A stretch of DNA of 64,000 bases. Source: Limnoperna fortunei. Lineage: Eukaryota > Mollusca > Bivalvia > Mytilida > Modiolidae. The first letter of the stretch is position 1. Each line of letters opens with the position of its first letter. The notes under the pieces are model-generated. The model did not search any database and was not told the DNA's origin. It saw only the letters and a program-made list of their open reading frames with translations. Both the position numbers and the translations under genes were made by a program. Positions 1-11,652 of the stretch are shown here, piece after piece. The stretch is from NCBI GenBank assembly GCA_944474755.1, contig OX104114.1, positions 25,877,220 through 25,941,219 of the forward strand, given 5' to 3'.

Positions 1-330
1 GATTATTTTTATGGATTGAAAATATTTTTCAGCTTAAACACCACTAATTAGTCTTGGTTTAATGAAACGCTTGTATCGCATAGTACATTATATGCCACTG
101 CTGTCCAATAGTCCAGTAGTCACACTTTGGTGCCAACAAGAATATTATTGATAGGTTTTGTGATAGAGTCTAAATTAACTGCCGAGTTATTTTGAAAATG
201 ATTTTGTTTCTAAGGTTTTCCTATTCGGAAAGTAAAATGGCCTTAGCCAAATTTAGTATTACGTTTTAGAATTTTGTTGATAATATCTCTCCAACATCTT
301 AATCATTCAGATTATATTTTTTTCTGTCTA

Positions 331-372
331 GCGCCACTGATGAGTCTGATAAAGACAAAGCGCGCGTACACC
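331..372 (+). ncRNA. Degenerate hammerhead-ribozyme-like motif
   Basis: Contains the catalytic box CTGATGA followed by a short stem (GTC...GAC) and the CGCGCGT stem-III segment seen in the intact hammerheads at 62.4-63.5 kb. The GAAA box is altered to AAAG, and the 3' stem-I strand no longer matches GCGCCA. It is probably a dead remnant of the same repeat class, on the opposite strand. Confidence 0.35.
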
Positions 373-485
373 CGTGGTATTTTTATGATATTTTATATAG
401 CTTCTATGTAATGGATGAACTTTGAAATGGAAATATTCGGCTTAAGAATTTAACACTATTGTATGTAAATTTCACAATGTAAATA

Positions 486-701
486 ATGCTTTTAAGGGAA
501 GAGGACCAAATGGAACAACAAGGTGCTCAAAATGCACAAGATGTTACTTATTCAGCAAATGCCCTTGGTTCGGAAGCTTTGGAAGCCATACTAGGTTCAG
601 CAAGTGAAAATCTTGACAAATTTGGTGGGATCAATAATGACTTTGTGAAGAAAATTGCAGAAGCAGCTGGAACACTGAAAAAAAAACAGGGAGTGATATA
701 A
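486..701 (+). CDS. Small hypothetical ORF, probably frameshifted
   Basis: A 71-residue ORF of unknown function. It is rich in Ala, Gly, Asn and Lys, with no signal peptide or membrane segment. A run of nine A at 678-686 sits just before the stop. One base earlier in frame, the reading stays open to 922 with a Lys-rich amphipathic stretch and then a His/Ser/Gln-rich tail, so one A may have been lost from the run. Near the end of that extension TTTTG is followed by GTAAGT, a good splice-donor match, so this could instead be an exon. The extension holds a duplicated ~27-base block around 830-880. ATG at 510 is an alternative start. I recognise no family; it may be a decayed mobile-element gene or a lineage-specific exon. 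Confidence 0.3.
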   Translation: MLLREEDQMEQQGAQNAQDVTYSANALGSEALEAILGSASENLDKFGGINNDFVKKIAEAAGTLKKKQGVI

Positions 702-922
702 AAACACAAGCAAATGAACTGCTAAAAGCTATAAAAGATAAGGTTAAAACTGGCATTAAAACATTTCTTAAACAATTAGGGACAAGCGGTAAACGACTAC
801 TGAAAGGGTCATTAAAGCATCAGCGTTCCTCGATACAGCATTCCAATCGTCAGCGTCCCTCAATACAGCATTCCAAGTATTCGATATCCTACCGGTATTT
901 ACAGTGCTCCCCGTTTTGGTAA

Positions 923-2282
923 GTGATATTTTTCATTTGGGCTTTATTGTGCGACAATGACAGAAAAAAACTTACAAATTATAAATGAAACTTGCTGGTG
1001 GAAATAAATATTTATATTTGTCAGTGACGTTACATTATTTTTACAGGAACAATTTTGATAGCAAATTCTTATCAGATATCTATAAAGCGGTTTTTTGTTC
1101 AAAAATTCAATAAATAATTATATTCATTGTATGTTATAACAAAAATTAAGAAAATCAGTTTTCCAACTTAATTACAAATCTATGAAATAACTCAAAGATA
1201 AGGTTTAACCAAACGTCAAAATAGACTTAATGCTTCTCTGTAGGCTTTTGTTTAGCTCCTACTTTGCAACCTCGCAGCTCAGCAAAGCTGTATTGACATT
1301 TTTTCTATAATGCCCTTAGATAGATTTAAAACTATAATTATTATAATTTTTAATCTAAACTCATCACTCTTGAACGTTATATCAATTCAAACGGTATTGT
1401 AAAATGTTGTAGACTGTTATTGAAGCTAGATAGCGATTATAATCGGTCTTTTAAACAATAAACTGCAGTTCGACATTAAAAATTCAAGAACTCAAATCAA
1501 ATGGCAATAAATACTATGTAAACTGGAAAAATCGCATCTGACGTGCTTCTGTTACCTTCAAAAAACAAGCTACAGAACAATGCAAATCCATACACATGCA
1601 CACAATTAAATACCATAAAATATAAATCAAAAGTTTAAAAGAAAACATTTTATCTTCTATCAAACAAGACGGAAAACCCAAAATAAAAACCACACAAATC
1701 AAGATTATTTTGTTCTTATATGTAATTACATTGTCCAGTTCTAGTCAATCTATCCTTTAACGTTTGAATTATGATAAGAATAATAATAAAAGTAAAACAA
1801 ATGTTTTCATATTGTAGGAGGCGGTTGAGGTGGAGGCGGAGGTTGGCGAGGAAGAAAACGGGATTCATCCTGTGCCTGTAGAATGTGTGACATTCTGGAC
1901 AAATCTGGAACCGAAATAGTAACCAAAGGTAAAAACAATATAAATGACTTAAGTATTTTTAATTTTAATAATGTAAATAACATTCTTGATGTTATACGTA
2001 GGTTTGTCACGGTAAATACATCTATTAACTTTATTTAATTAATGGATATTCTTTATTGGATGTTTAAACTTATTTCTTACAGGAGTCTTCTTCCAACGTT
2101 ATTTTATCTGTAATTTATTTTTCTTCACACGAAATTGATAACTATGAATTGCGACGAACAAATTGTATCCGCTATTCTTTCATTGTAATAAAACAATGAA
2201 CATAAAGAAGACTTTTTTCAATGAGGAAATATGAAAAAATACACAGTAATTTCAATAACATTTATTTATTAATAATTAAAAG
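923..2282. other. Non-coding stretch, nothing recognised
   Basis: AT-rich sequence with no convincing coding region. A G-rich patch at 1815-1929 is followed by GTAAAA and preceded by AG, so a terminal exon is conceivable. All three forward frames hit stops within or near it, so I do not call one. Confidence 0.4.
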
Positions 2283-2386
2283 CATGTGGAGAGAACATCT
2301 TCCAGGAACAGAATGCTACCATAAATGAAATAAGCTCTCTAACCAACCTATACAACTTTCTCTCCAATACTCAATTATTAATTAAG
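2283..2386 (+). other. Exon-like open segment with splice-site matches
   Basis: An open segment of about 35 codons (Cys-Gly-Glu-Asn-Ile..., then Asn/Leu/Ser-rich helix-forming residues) preceded by AG and followed by AAG|GTATGT, a near-consensus donor. The acceptor has only a weak pyrimidine tract. No partner exon with compatible phase could be assigned. It may be an exon of an unseen gene or chance. Confidence 0.2.
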
Positions 2387-2469
2387 GTATGTATGTCTAA
2401 TTTGTCTTTCTGCCAATTAAATTATTTTTCTGCTACATAGCTACTTGCCTTAGGGATTCAATTGTTTGT

Positions 2470-2602
2470 TTGAATGGTGCTGAACGCCACTTTTCAACAA
2501 TGTTTCAACTATATAGTGGTGTTCTGTTTTTAATGGAGAAGGAAGCAAGCATACCCAGAGAAAATCTCTGCCTTCGTTAGGAAAACTAACAATCCTTGTC
2601 AG
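2470..2602 (+). repeat. Degraded SINE central-domain copy
   Basis: Diverged copy of the block found complete at 22682-22860. It has the order 'gaatggtg..aacgccact', 'tcaactat', 'gtttttaatggaga', then 'aggaaaactaacaatccttg'. The tRNA-related end is not visible. Confidence 0.6.
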
Positions 2603-3644
2603 CATAGAAATCCATAAAATTAATATAATATGATCATATTTAAACTTCAGAATTAATATGATTACTTCAGAACCTATAGCTTATTTCGTGACAAAGGTAA
2701 TGTGTTCCTTATTTATTTCATTTGATACATGCATTAAGTGTTGGAGTTAATGTACTATTTAAATTTTATCGGCTTATGAATACTACATATGACCCAAAAT
2801 ATACCGTAATTACTTGGGTTGTTTAATAAGAGTTGACCTTTTAAAAAATTATATTATATTATATTTGGATATGCAAACATAGCTTTTATTTACTTAATTC
2901 ATGAAAATGGAAGCAATTTGAAATTGAAACGTAAACATATTGAAAGAGTGACAAATATTAATGAATTGGTTTTTTAAGATATTTAACCAAAATAAATTAA
3001 ACGACGACAATCGATTTTATTGTTCTCTGAAATTAATATTGATATAATAATCAGATACAGTTTGATGAAACGGGTGGTTAATTTTTCTGTTTCTAAAACA
3101 CACTGTTATGAAATCCTTAATTCAAGCATGTTGATATTAAATTATACATGTACCAATATACCATAAAAAAGATCTCATATAATGAATCCATTACAGTTCA
3201 CATTTCACGGTACTGTTTAGTAAACATCTTTTGATATTATCAATAACTATGACAATTTAATATAAGTATACCATTTTCCTGTCGCCGCAAATACACGAAA
3301 ACTTGTGGTACTCTATCGTTCTTTAATCTTTTTACAAATCGCACTACTTTTTTAATTTAATTATTCAAAGCCCCACATTTCACACGAGAACAAAACTATA
3401 GTTCTATCAGAGAGTCTAATAATATTTTCTTCACATCTATTGCTGGAGCTTCCTTAATTACTAAGACAATAGTAAATTCACAGTTATAAATAAATATTTA
3501 TAAGATAAGAGTAAGCCTCAACTATTTTTATATAAGTGACTCTTAATTTAAAATCACAATTACTTTTTTACTTTGAATTACGTTGGGACATCAGTATTCT
3601 TGTTTTTTTTAATATCAATGGACCGGTCATCATTACTCTTGACA

Positions 3645-3809
3645 GATGATGGATACTTCGTCAAAAACTCTAACATCACGATCCAGTACCCAGAAGGAGA
3701 GAAGGAGTTGAAATAGACATGACGATGATAGAAGTAATGCCATATTCCGATGATCTAAATATAGCAGGCGTTGAAGGCCCAGCAGTGTATTCTAAACTGA
3801 TTAAAGTAT
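3645..3809 (+). other. Exon-like remnant with a frame break
   Basis: A pyrimidine-rich stretch ending in CAG precedes this segment. One frame reads Asp-Asp-Gly-Tyr-Phe-Val... to a TAG at about 3714. A second frame then reads Glu-Ile-Asp-Met-Thr-Met... to about 3809. Together they look like one coding segment with a 1-base break. No family recognised; chance is possible. Confidence 0.2.
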
Positions 3810-5319
3810 AAACTTTATTCATATTGAAATTGAGTTTTGTTTTTATCAACGAATCAACGAATAATTTAACTTTCATCCGTGTCATTCATAATAAAACGAT
3901 CAAATGGCACAACATGGTGACAGACCCCAAAAACATCCCAAAATGAAGTCTTCAAATTTCATGATTTTAGTTTATTATGTGTACATCCAAATTAACCAAC
4001 AGAAGTCCACATTACATGTGAGGCCGCAGAGACTGAATCTTTTTTTTCGTGTCTAAGGTGCCCTTGCTTTAGCATCCAGTACACCAGTGTTCAATGTAAT
4101 ATTATGATTATTAACAGAAATTGAAATATAAAATTTGTATTTTCTATAAAAATTAAGTTTGAATTTGGTTTACAAATAGAAAGGTAATCTGCTAAAATGT
4201 GTCCATTCTCAAAATTCAAAAATTAAATTATTTCGTTTTAATTTAGACCTACTATGTAAAATCTACTTACACAACGACTTCCTGTTTGAGTAGCTTAATA
4301 GTCAACAGCAGTGTCTGTGCGAAACTGCCAACCATACTTTTCTTAATTATTCCGGCATAAAAACTGGCCATAGAAATAAAAATAATAAAAGCAAATTTCA
4401 AAGGACATGGGGCATTAAGGGTCTTTTTGGCCAATGATTTGGCAAAAAAAAATAAAACGGTGATTGTAATGTTCTGACTTTGCAAAAAAAATAGAAAGGT
4501 CATTAAAATATTCTGTAATCATTTTTAAAATCTTTCACAAATTAACCTCAATAATGACGTTACAATGGACTGATAGTAACTTTTGGCAGAAAAATGTTTA
4601 AAATGTAGTAATTTTTATAACTAAATTTCAGAAATACGTATCCCTACATCCTTAGATACAAAAAACATATTGAACATATGTATTCTGTATGATGAGGAAA
4701 AAAATATTGTTCAATTATGGCTTTGATCAAAGCATGTGGGGGTACTTAATTGTTTCAAAATGGCTTCATGTTTTGTTAACATTTAACTATCTTGGTTAAA
4801 ACCCGGATTTCGACCCCATTTCATGACCTCATACAGTTTTTTTATAAGTATAAAGTATACATATGTGAATTTAATGTATTCAGCATTAAATTCCTTTATC
4901 GAAGGAAGACTGACTAGTATAGTTGTTGGCTGTTGTTGCTTTCGCTCTAGTATTCCTTAAACATATGATTGGTGATTGGTTAAACCTGTCTTAAAATAGA
5001 AAAACCAAATCGAGGTTCGGTCTTTTTGAAAATCGTCTGCAAGGAGGTGACAGGAAAAATGTCGGTTTGGCAATCTAAATTTTTTAATCCTTATTAATCT
5101 TCCATTCAACAACACTTCTTTGGAAGAAAAATTTGTTTAATGATCTTCCAAAGCCAGAAATCTCGAAAAATGTTATTTGGTTTCAGGATGGTTTAACAAT
5201 TTCTTTAATTTTATCACATCTGGGATGGGAAGCATCATGGAGCTCCCGACATTTTATCAATATCTTGTAATTCTAGTTTCATATTTCCCCTAAACAATAA
5301 TAATAATAATGTTATGTTA
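3810..5319. other. Non-coding, nothing recognised
   Basis: AT-rich sequence with short homopolymer runs. A 78-codon minus-strand ORF at 4267-4503 is hydrophobic and overlaps repeated A-runs; I do not consider it supported. Confidence 0.4.
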
Positions 5320-5905
5320 TGGACATATTAATACGAGTAAAGCATTTCTATTTAAATAAAAATAGGAATAAAGCCCTGCTTCCCTCCCTCACGGTCACAG
5401 CTTTTTTGACAGTAAACCAATTGATAAAAGTGGTAAACTTCTTGAATGCGTGTCAAGAATCTGGATTAAAAATACTAAATGGTAGAACAATTGGAGATTT
5501 ATTAGGAAAATACAGTTTTGTGCTACATATAACGGATGTATAGTATAGTGTTGTGGATTAATATTGTTTCTAATTATATATTTTTGCTGATTTTACTGTA
5601 CATGATTTCCTTCTTTATGAAACCATTCTATGTTAGTTGTTCATTGTTAACAAATTTTCATGTAAAGAGCAGCTTTCAAAATTCATTGGAACCACTTCCA
5701 TGTAAATTTATATCGACAAAAGAATCGGTCTAACTGTATTCCCAGAATATAAATAGCATTGAAAGTAAACAAAAACTTGATAGATACATTTATGACAACT
5801 AAATTTAATGACATTAATTTGTCTACTGATTCCTTAACCACAATTTTACAAGAAAATGCCAAAAAATCAGCTAAAATTGTTAAACCCCCTAGCAACATTA
5901 AAAAA
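5320..5905 (+). pseudogene. Decayed LINE: endonuclease C-terminus and linker
   Basis: Translations in shifting frames give a typical LINE apurinic-endonuclease tail: a block ending in Ile-Leu-Asn-Gly-Arg-Thr at about 5470-5490, then a Val-Val-Asp segment equivalent to the usual 'S-x-V-D-Y' motif near 5550. After that comes a linker reading Phe-Pro-Glu-Tyr-Lys near 5735 and a Lys-rich stretch to 5905. Several stops and frameshifts interrupt it. It appears to be the upstream half of the element whose reverse transcriptase resumes at 6120, split by the TA-flanked insertion at 5915-6080. The N-terminal part of the endonuclease is missing or unrecognisable. Confidence 0.6.
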
Positions 5906-5914
5906 AAAATAACA

Positions 5915-6053
5915 ATATATATATATATATATATATAGAAAGTTTAAGATGAATATGTTGTGATTGTTCACGTTATTTATTTATATTGACACTCAATGAC
6001 TAAGGCCATTCGTTGGTCAGTCTGTGTCTAAATTTATGACAAGAAACACCGTC

Positions 6054-6080
<27 letters not shown>
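5915..6080 (-). mobile_element. Penelope-type 3'-end fragment flanked by (TA)n
   Basis: The core 5938-6054 is the reverse complement of the start of the 508-bp units (compare 62160-62290), sharing the 'aaggccattcgttggtcagt' and 'gacaagaaacaccgtcat' blocks. It is bounded by (TA)n at about 5915-5937 and 6053-6080. It lies between the two halves of a decayed LINE and looks like an insertion. Confidence 0.7.
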
Positions 6081-6085
<5 letters not shown>

Positions 6086-6119
6086 TTAAAAAAAAAACAC
6101 AAATAAAAAAAAAATAATA

Positions 6120-8130
6120 ATAAAATACAATAAAACTAGACACTGGTTCTCAGTTTCACATGGTATCTTCCCTAAATCTTGGAATGAAAACTATTTAGTT
6201 TTATTACATAAAAAAAGTAATAGATTTGACCCTAATAATTATAGGGGAATATCTATCAGCTCAAACTTAGGAAAATTATTTAATAAGATTATAAACAATC
6301 GACTTTTGGAATTTATGAATAATCACTTTCTAATAAGTAAGAACCAAATAGGTTTTAAAGAGAAGTGCAGGACTTCTGATCACATTTTTACTCTAAAAGC
6401 TATCACAGATAACTATAAAATGAAAAATCAAAGTGTTTGCAGCCTTCACTGACCTAAGAAAAGCCTTTGACACAGTGTGGAGAATTGGTTTTTATTTATA
6501 AACTGCTAAAACATAACACTCCTAATGAAATATTTAAAATTATATACTCCATGTATACTGATACTATGTAAAATTAAATTTTCAAATGATCTAAGTGAGC
6601 CATTTATATCTGAAAGAGGTGTTAAACAAGGTGATGTTTGGAGTCCTCTTCTCCTTAACTTTTTTATAGATGATATAACAAAAAAAAAAAAAGAAAAAAT
6701 TGGAAAACAACATATATTACCCAGTGGTCTTTGGTGGTATTAGAGTAAGCATTCTTCTTTATGCTGATGATATTGTACTAATATCTCAGAGTAAGGAAGG
6801 GTTGCAAAACTGTCTCATTGCCATGCAGGAATACTGTTCAATGTGGCATTTACATGTAAATACTGATAAATCCAAAGTAGTAGTATTTAATTCGAATGGT
6901 AAAACCTTTTTAAACCAATTAAAATATAAAAATTTATATATCTAGAAACAGTATCTCAGTACTGTTATCTAGGCATTTTAATAAAATGTAATGGCAACAT
7001 TAATCTAGCTATTAACACATTGATGGAAAAAGCCAAAGAGCATATTTTGAAACTTAAAAAGCTAATTGGATTAAATAATCCTTGCAAATTATTAGAAAAA
7101 CTCTTTGATACACTAATTTTACCCATTATCACATACTGCAGTTAAATATGGGGTATTTTCTCTACCTTTAAACATACTGAACCATTTGAAAAATTACATC
7201 TTAATTTATAAAAGAAATTCTAGGTGTACATTGCAAAGCTACTAATGATGCATGTCGAGCTGAACTATGTCGACTTCCCTTAAAAAGTAAAATTCTGTAC
7301 TCAAGCTTCAAATATCTAGATTATAGACTCGGAAAATTCTTTAGTAAAAACTATTTTTGAAAATTCTGTTCACTCAACCAATTGGATTATCAAACTGAAA
7401 ACAGTATTAAATAATTTAGGTTTTTCCTTTCTAAATCGTGATTTAAGCTCACTTAAACAATACTTAAATCAAATAAAAATTAGATTAAATGATCAAAATC
7501 TCCAAAATTAAAATACACTTATAGACACATCTCCAAAACTAGAATTTTTTTTCAAAATTTTTGTTTTTAAATAGGATGCAGACCTCGCTATTTAGATATC
7601 TTAAAGAAAGCTAAAGACAGGCCCGCTCTTTGTAAAATTCGTTTCAGTGCTCATAATCTAACGATAGGAAAGGGAAGATAACAAAAACTAAATAGAAAAG
7701 ATGGAAACTCTAGTTTGCAATGCAGGAGAAATTAAAAATGAAGAACACTTTCTGTTGCATTGCAAGCATTATAAGCTGATAAGAAGTACATTTCTTAAGA
7801 AAATCAAAAGTTTAATCCCAAATCTTTTAACAAATCCCTATTATGCTTTTTGTTGAATAGCAAATCTGAATTTTGTCTAAAACTTACTGCTACATTTTTT
7901 TTTAGAATGCTTTGAATTAAGAAGAAGTTGTATCATATAAAACGTAATTTTAATTGGTTATATCATCTGTATACTATATAATATAATATAATAATAAATA
8001 CAATTAATGTAAAGAATTGTATTACATTTGTATAACACACTTTGTATTGATCCTTTAAATTGTTGTGCCTTAACATGTACTGTACCATGAGTTTGTGCTA
8101 GTAAATATTTGTATTCGTATTTGTATTTTG
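6120..8130 (+). pseudogene. Decayed LINE: reverse transcriptase to 3' tail
   Basis: The reverse transcriptase can be followed through several frames. NNYRGISI-type block at 6235-6320; SKNQIGF block at about 6333; T-D-L-R-K-A-F-D at about 6450; GVKQGD..SPLL at 6618-6650; catalytic YADD at about 6760-6771; then a thumb region. A C-terminal zinc-type segment ending HFLLHCKHY follows near 7740-7770. At least six stops or frameshifts break it. The 3' end carries repeated TTGTATT-like units near 8105-8127, the kind of short tandem tail used by CR1/L2-type LINEs. Clade is not certain. It belongs with 5320-5905 as one ancient copy and has no coding potential now. Confidence 0.75.
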
Positions 8131-8960
8131 TCCACATTTTCTTTAACATATATTATTGTTCTGTATTCACAGGAATGAATACACCTTAATTTTCTGCAAC
8201 CATTTATGTTAATAAAGGCACCAGTCATACCGGACCCACCTTAACTAAGACTGGTTACAAAATTTATTGAACTACCGGCATCAGTTTCATTTTACATTTC
8301 TTTTATGGTAACCGTTGTTTTTGCAACAATTTATGATATGGCCAGTTAAAATAAATGAAATACATGCATCTCCGGCAATTTTTATTATCAAAATAATTTA
8401 ACATCTTATTTCTTGGCACACGCCAGCTGGGCGTCCATAGTTTTGCGTTTTAGAGGCCCAGACTTGATCCAACACGCAGCGGGCACCGGACTACCTGTTT
8501 AATTCAAAGACTAATTTCACATTGGTATGGCAACACATTCCTCCATGGAAATAATTGTCAACTGAAGATATAAAATCTCTTGGAATGCAGAAATCCAATG
8601 TTTTTTTCAAAAATTATATTAGAATCCCTTCATGTAACTAAATTTTAACTGTTTACACATAATTTACACTTTATATCTTTATAAACGTTTGTTGCTTTTA
8701 ATTCTAGTATATACATGCATATTAGCAAAACACTACAGATTCCGAATGCTATACAAGTATGGCAGGTCATACATCTTGTAATATATTTTGCTAAATCGTT
8801 AATGAAATTGGTACTTCGCTTCCTTTTCTCGAATATTTTCAGGTATTGGGTCAGCTTGGAGCTTGTGAATTGAGGAGCCTTGCAAGGAAACACAAGTTCT
8901 GCCTTGTTTGCTTATACATCATAAGGAATGCATTAACTCAATGGTTATATTGGAACCTTT
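8131..8960. other. Non-coding, nothing recognised
   Basis: No supported gene. The minus ORF at 8645-8893 has no recognisable domain or homopolymer-free structure and is treated as chance. Confidence 0.4.
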
Positions 8961-9412
8961 ATTAAATTGGAAGACCCTCCAAAAATTTATTATGATAAAT
9001 ATTGGGCGGAAAGATCTTGGTAATGTATTGGTTAGAATGCAATTCTGGATGTTATTATTCTCTGGTCGCTTGAAATTTTTAAATAATTTGACAAATTGTG
9101 TTCGTGTTATTGACCAAAAATGTTACATAAACAAATATTTAGACAAATCTACACGCTGCAATTATTTAATTTACTATGACATATACATACTAAAAATTCG
9201 TATTAAATTGGAAGACCCTTCAAAAATTTATTATGATAAATATTGGGCGAAATGATCTTGGTAATGTATTGGTTAGAAAGCAATTCTGTATGTTATTATG
9301 CTCTGGTCGCTGGAAATATTTACATAAACAAATATTTAGACAAATCTACATGCTGCAATTATTTAGTTTACTATGACATATGCTTACTAAAAATTCCTAA
9401 TTGTATATTTTT
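8961..9412. repeat. Tandem duplication, ~240-bp unit
   Basis: Two direct copies starting at 'attaaattggaagaccct' (about 8961 and 9202). The second copy lacks a ~52-base internal block. Short ORFs across it are by-products of the duplication. Confidence 0.8.
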
Positions 9413-9439
9413 TCTGCAAATATTTAGTTAAATTTATAT

Positions 9440-9560
9440 ACTAGAGCAAGTTTTCCCACCGTAGGTCGGGATGCTCCCCGGCTTTCTCCCCCAATAAAAA
9501 ACTGAACACCATGATATAGTTGAAAAATTGCTGTAAGTGGCGTTCAACAACATTCCAACC
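9440..9560 (-). repeat. SINE central-domain copy
   Basis: Reverse-strand copy of the block at 22682-22860, recognisable from 'cccaccgtaggtcgggatgc', 'ccccggctttctcccccaat' and 'aaaaactgaacaccatgata'. Confidence 0.7.
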
Positions 9561-9852
9561 AACAACATAAGTATACTAGAAGTTCCGAATTTGTATATAC
9601 ATTCAAGCACAGACATTCATGTGCTATTTCTATTTGTTATTTACATTTATATTGATGTAGATATGCCATATATATACTAGAAATATATTATATTGAATAT
9701 AACAGTGCTATTTGAATTTCAATTTGCTATTCATATATATAAATATGGCATATATATACTAGAAATACATTATATTATATATTAGTTATTTATCAGTTAT
9801 ATATTAGTTATAGATATATATTTAACAGTATTGGCACAGCTGTGCAGTTCAA

Positions 9853-9874
9853 CCCCCCCCCCCCCCCCCCCCCC
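9853..9874. repeat. Poly-C tract
   Basis: About 22 consecutive C in otherwise AT-rich DNA. Its length may be uncertain in the assembly. Confidence 0.9.
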
Positions 9875-10124
9875 ATTCTGTGGCGGTTGCCTGAAACGAC
9901 ACATGACGAGCATCTGTCATTTCAGTCAATTTGGCAGATTTTTCACTGCACTGGCCCCCCTTTTTATTAACTGTCAACTAGCAAATATCTAAATTCTGGA
10001 GTAACCTCTGTTTCCCAGGGTTGCTCATCCCCCATATATATCAGTTGCTAATTCATTTATGGTCTGCCATCAAGTTGCGGCGACCAATATATAGACTTGA
10101 ACTTTAATCTTATCTTATATTTGA

Positions 10125-10185
10125 AATATATTTATTTATTTATTTATTTATCTATTTATCTATTTATTTATATATATATATTATT
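10125..10185. repeat. (TTTA)n / (TA)n microsatellite
   Basis: Imperfect TTTA and TCTA tetranucleotides followed by TA dinucleotides. Confidence 0.85.
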
Positions 10186-10439
10186 GTACTTGTATAATAA
10201 AGCTGTGGCCAAATACTGCCAATCTAGATCTTTGTTTTTATTCAGCATTCTCTGAGATAAATAGAATAAGATACTAGTATCTAGATATTTTTCTATTTTG
10301 CTGCAAAGTTTAAACTGATGATTTGCGATTTCAAATATTGGGCCAATCTGGGCCTTAAATGCACCTCCTCCTTTTCAAGTTTTGAAAGGATATGATTTCT
10401 TTACAAAACAATTATATATAACTAAAAAAATAAGAAAGA

Positions 10440-10570
10440 AAACCGACCGAACAACAAGAGCCAAAAGTCAAAGAACAGCCAGAAATCCGGATAAAGACAA
10501 ACGCAACACAAAAACCAAAAACACAAAAAAAACTGAAAAAGAGTAACCCAAACCTAATAAAAACCATGTG
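10440..10570. repeat. Dispersed repeat, shared with 17790-17960
   Basis: Both places hold 'aaccgaacgaac..', a 'gaaagtcagg/aaagtcaaag' block, 'agacaaac..gcaacacaaaaac' and 'gagtaacccgaac' in the same order. This is a dispersed non-coding family. Confidence 0.6.
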
Positions 10571-11311
10571 TGCTAAAAACGCTCGTAGTCATTCTATCTA
10601 ATGCCCTTAGTTGAAAATATTTATTGATGTTTTTGTTGCTGAGGCCTGAGCAATACTACTAAAGCCAGAATAAGAAACATTTCTCTTGAATGGTTAATTT
10701 CAAAAAGCTTTTTAATATAATAAGGTTATTTCCAAAGTACGTTTTATTTCCTAATTTCAACTTGCTTTGCAGTAAACTTTTGATGTAGCTAAATATTGCT
10801 AGACTTAACTAAAGTTCAACTTGCATTACAAAAAGTCTCTACCTCTAAAACAATCGGTTGCATTTAACGGAATATGCCGACTTTTGAAGTTTTGTTTCAG
10901 TATTTAAATCATTGTTGAAAGCAATTTATACTTATTTAAAATTATAACATTTAAAATATTTGAGAAATGTCGACATTATTTTTACTGTATTGTGTACAAA
11001 TTTCTAGAATAGCTATGTTTATAAATCAATACATAAATACATAAACGTTAAAATTTCAGAAGCAATAAATTTGTGTTATTAATATAACTATTTTACGTCT
11101 AACATCTTCTCAGAAATGCAATACAAATATGGTATAACACACATTGTTGAAATAGCTTAAGGAGGCTCAAGACATAATCCGCCATTTCTTTATAAAAATT
11201 TGAGAAAATGGTATCCTCCTAAACTACCATATTTATATTAAGCGGGATTTTCAGCTGATGTATTGTATGCTCGAAGTGTACGGAAGCCTATTAGTACCAT
11301 ATGTGGTATTT

Positions 11312-11652
11312 TTTAACTTGTTATAACAACTAAGCTAACTTGTAATAACAACTTAGCTAACTTGTAATAACAACTTAGCTAACTTGTAATTACAACTTAG
11401 CTAACTTGTAATTACAACTTAGCTAATTTGTAATTACAACTTAGCTAACTTGTAATAACAACTTAGCTAACTTGTAATTACAACTTAGCTAACTTGTAAT
11501 TACAACTTAGCTAACTTGTAATAACAACTTAGCAAACTTGTAATAACAACTTAGCTAACTTGTAATTACAACTTAAGTAACTTGTTATAACAACTTAATA
11601 ACTTGTAATTACAACTTAGCTAACTTGTAATAACAACTTAGCTAACTTGCAT
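11312..11652. repeat. 22-bp minisatellite
   Basis: About 15 head-to-tail copies of a 22-base unit (gctaacttgtaataacaact + ta), with point variants (aat/ata) and two units shortened near 11570-11600. It abuts the hammerhead-bearing repeat to its right. Confidence 0.95.

Noticed and set aside
4267..4503. 78-codon hydrophobic minus-strand ORF
   Set aside because: Low-complexity, overlaps duplicated A-rich sequence, no domain.
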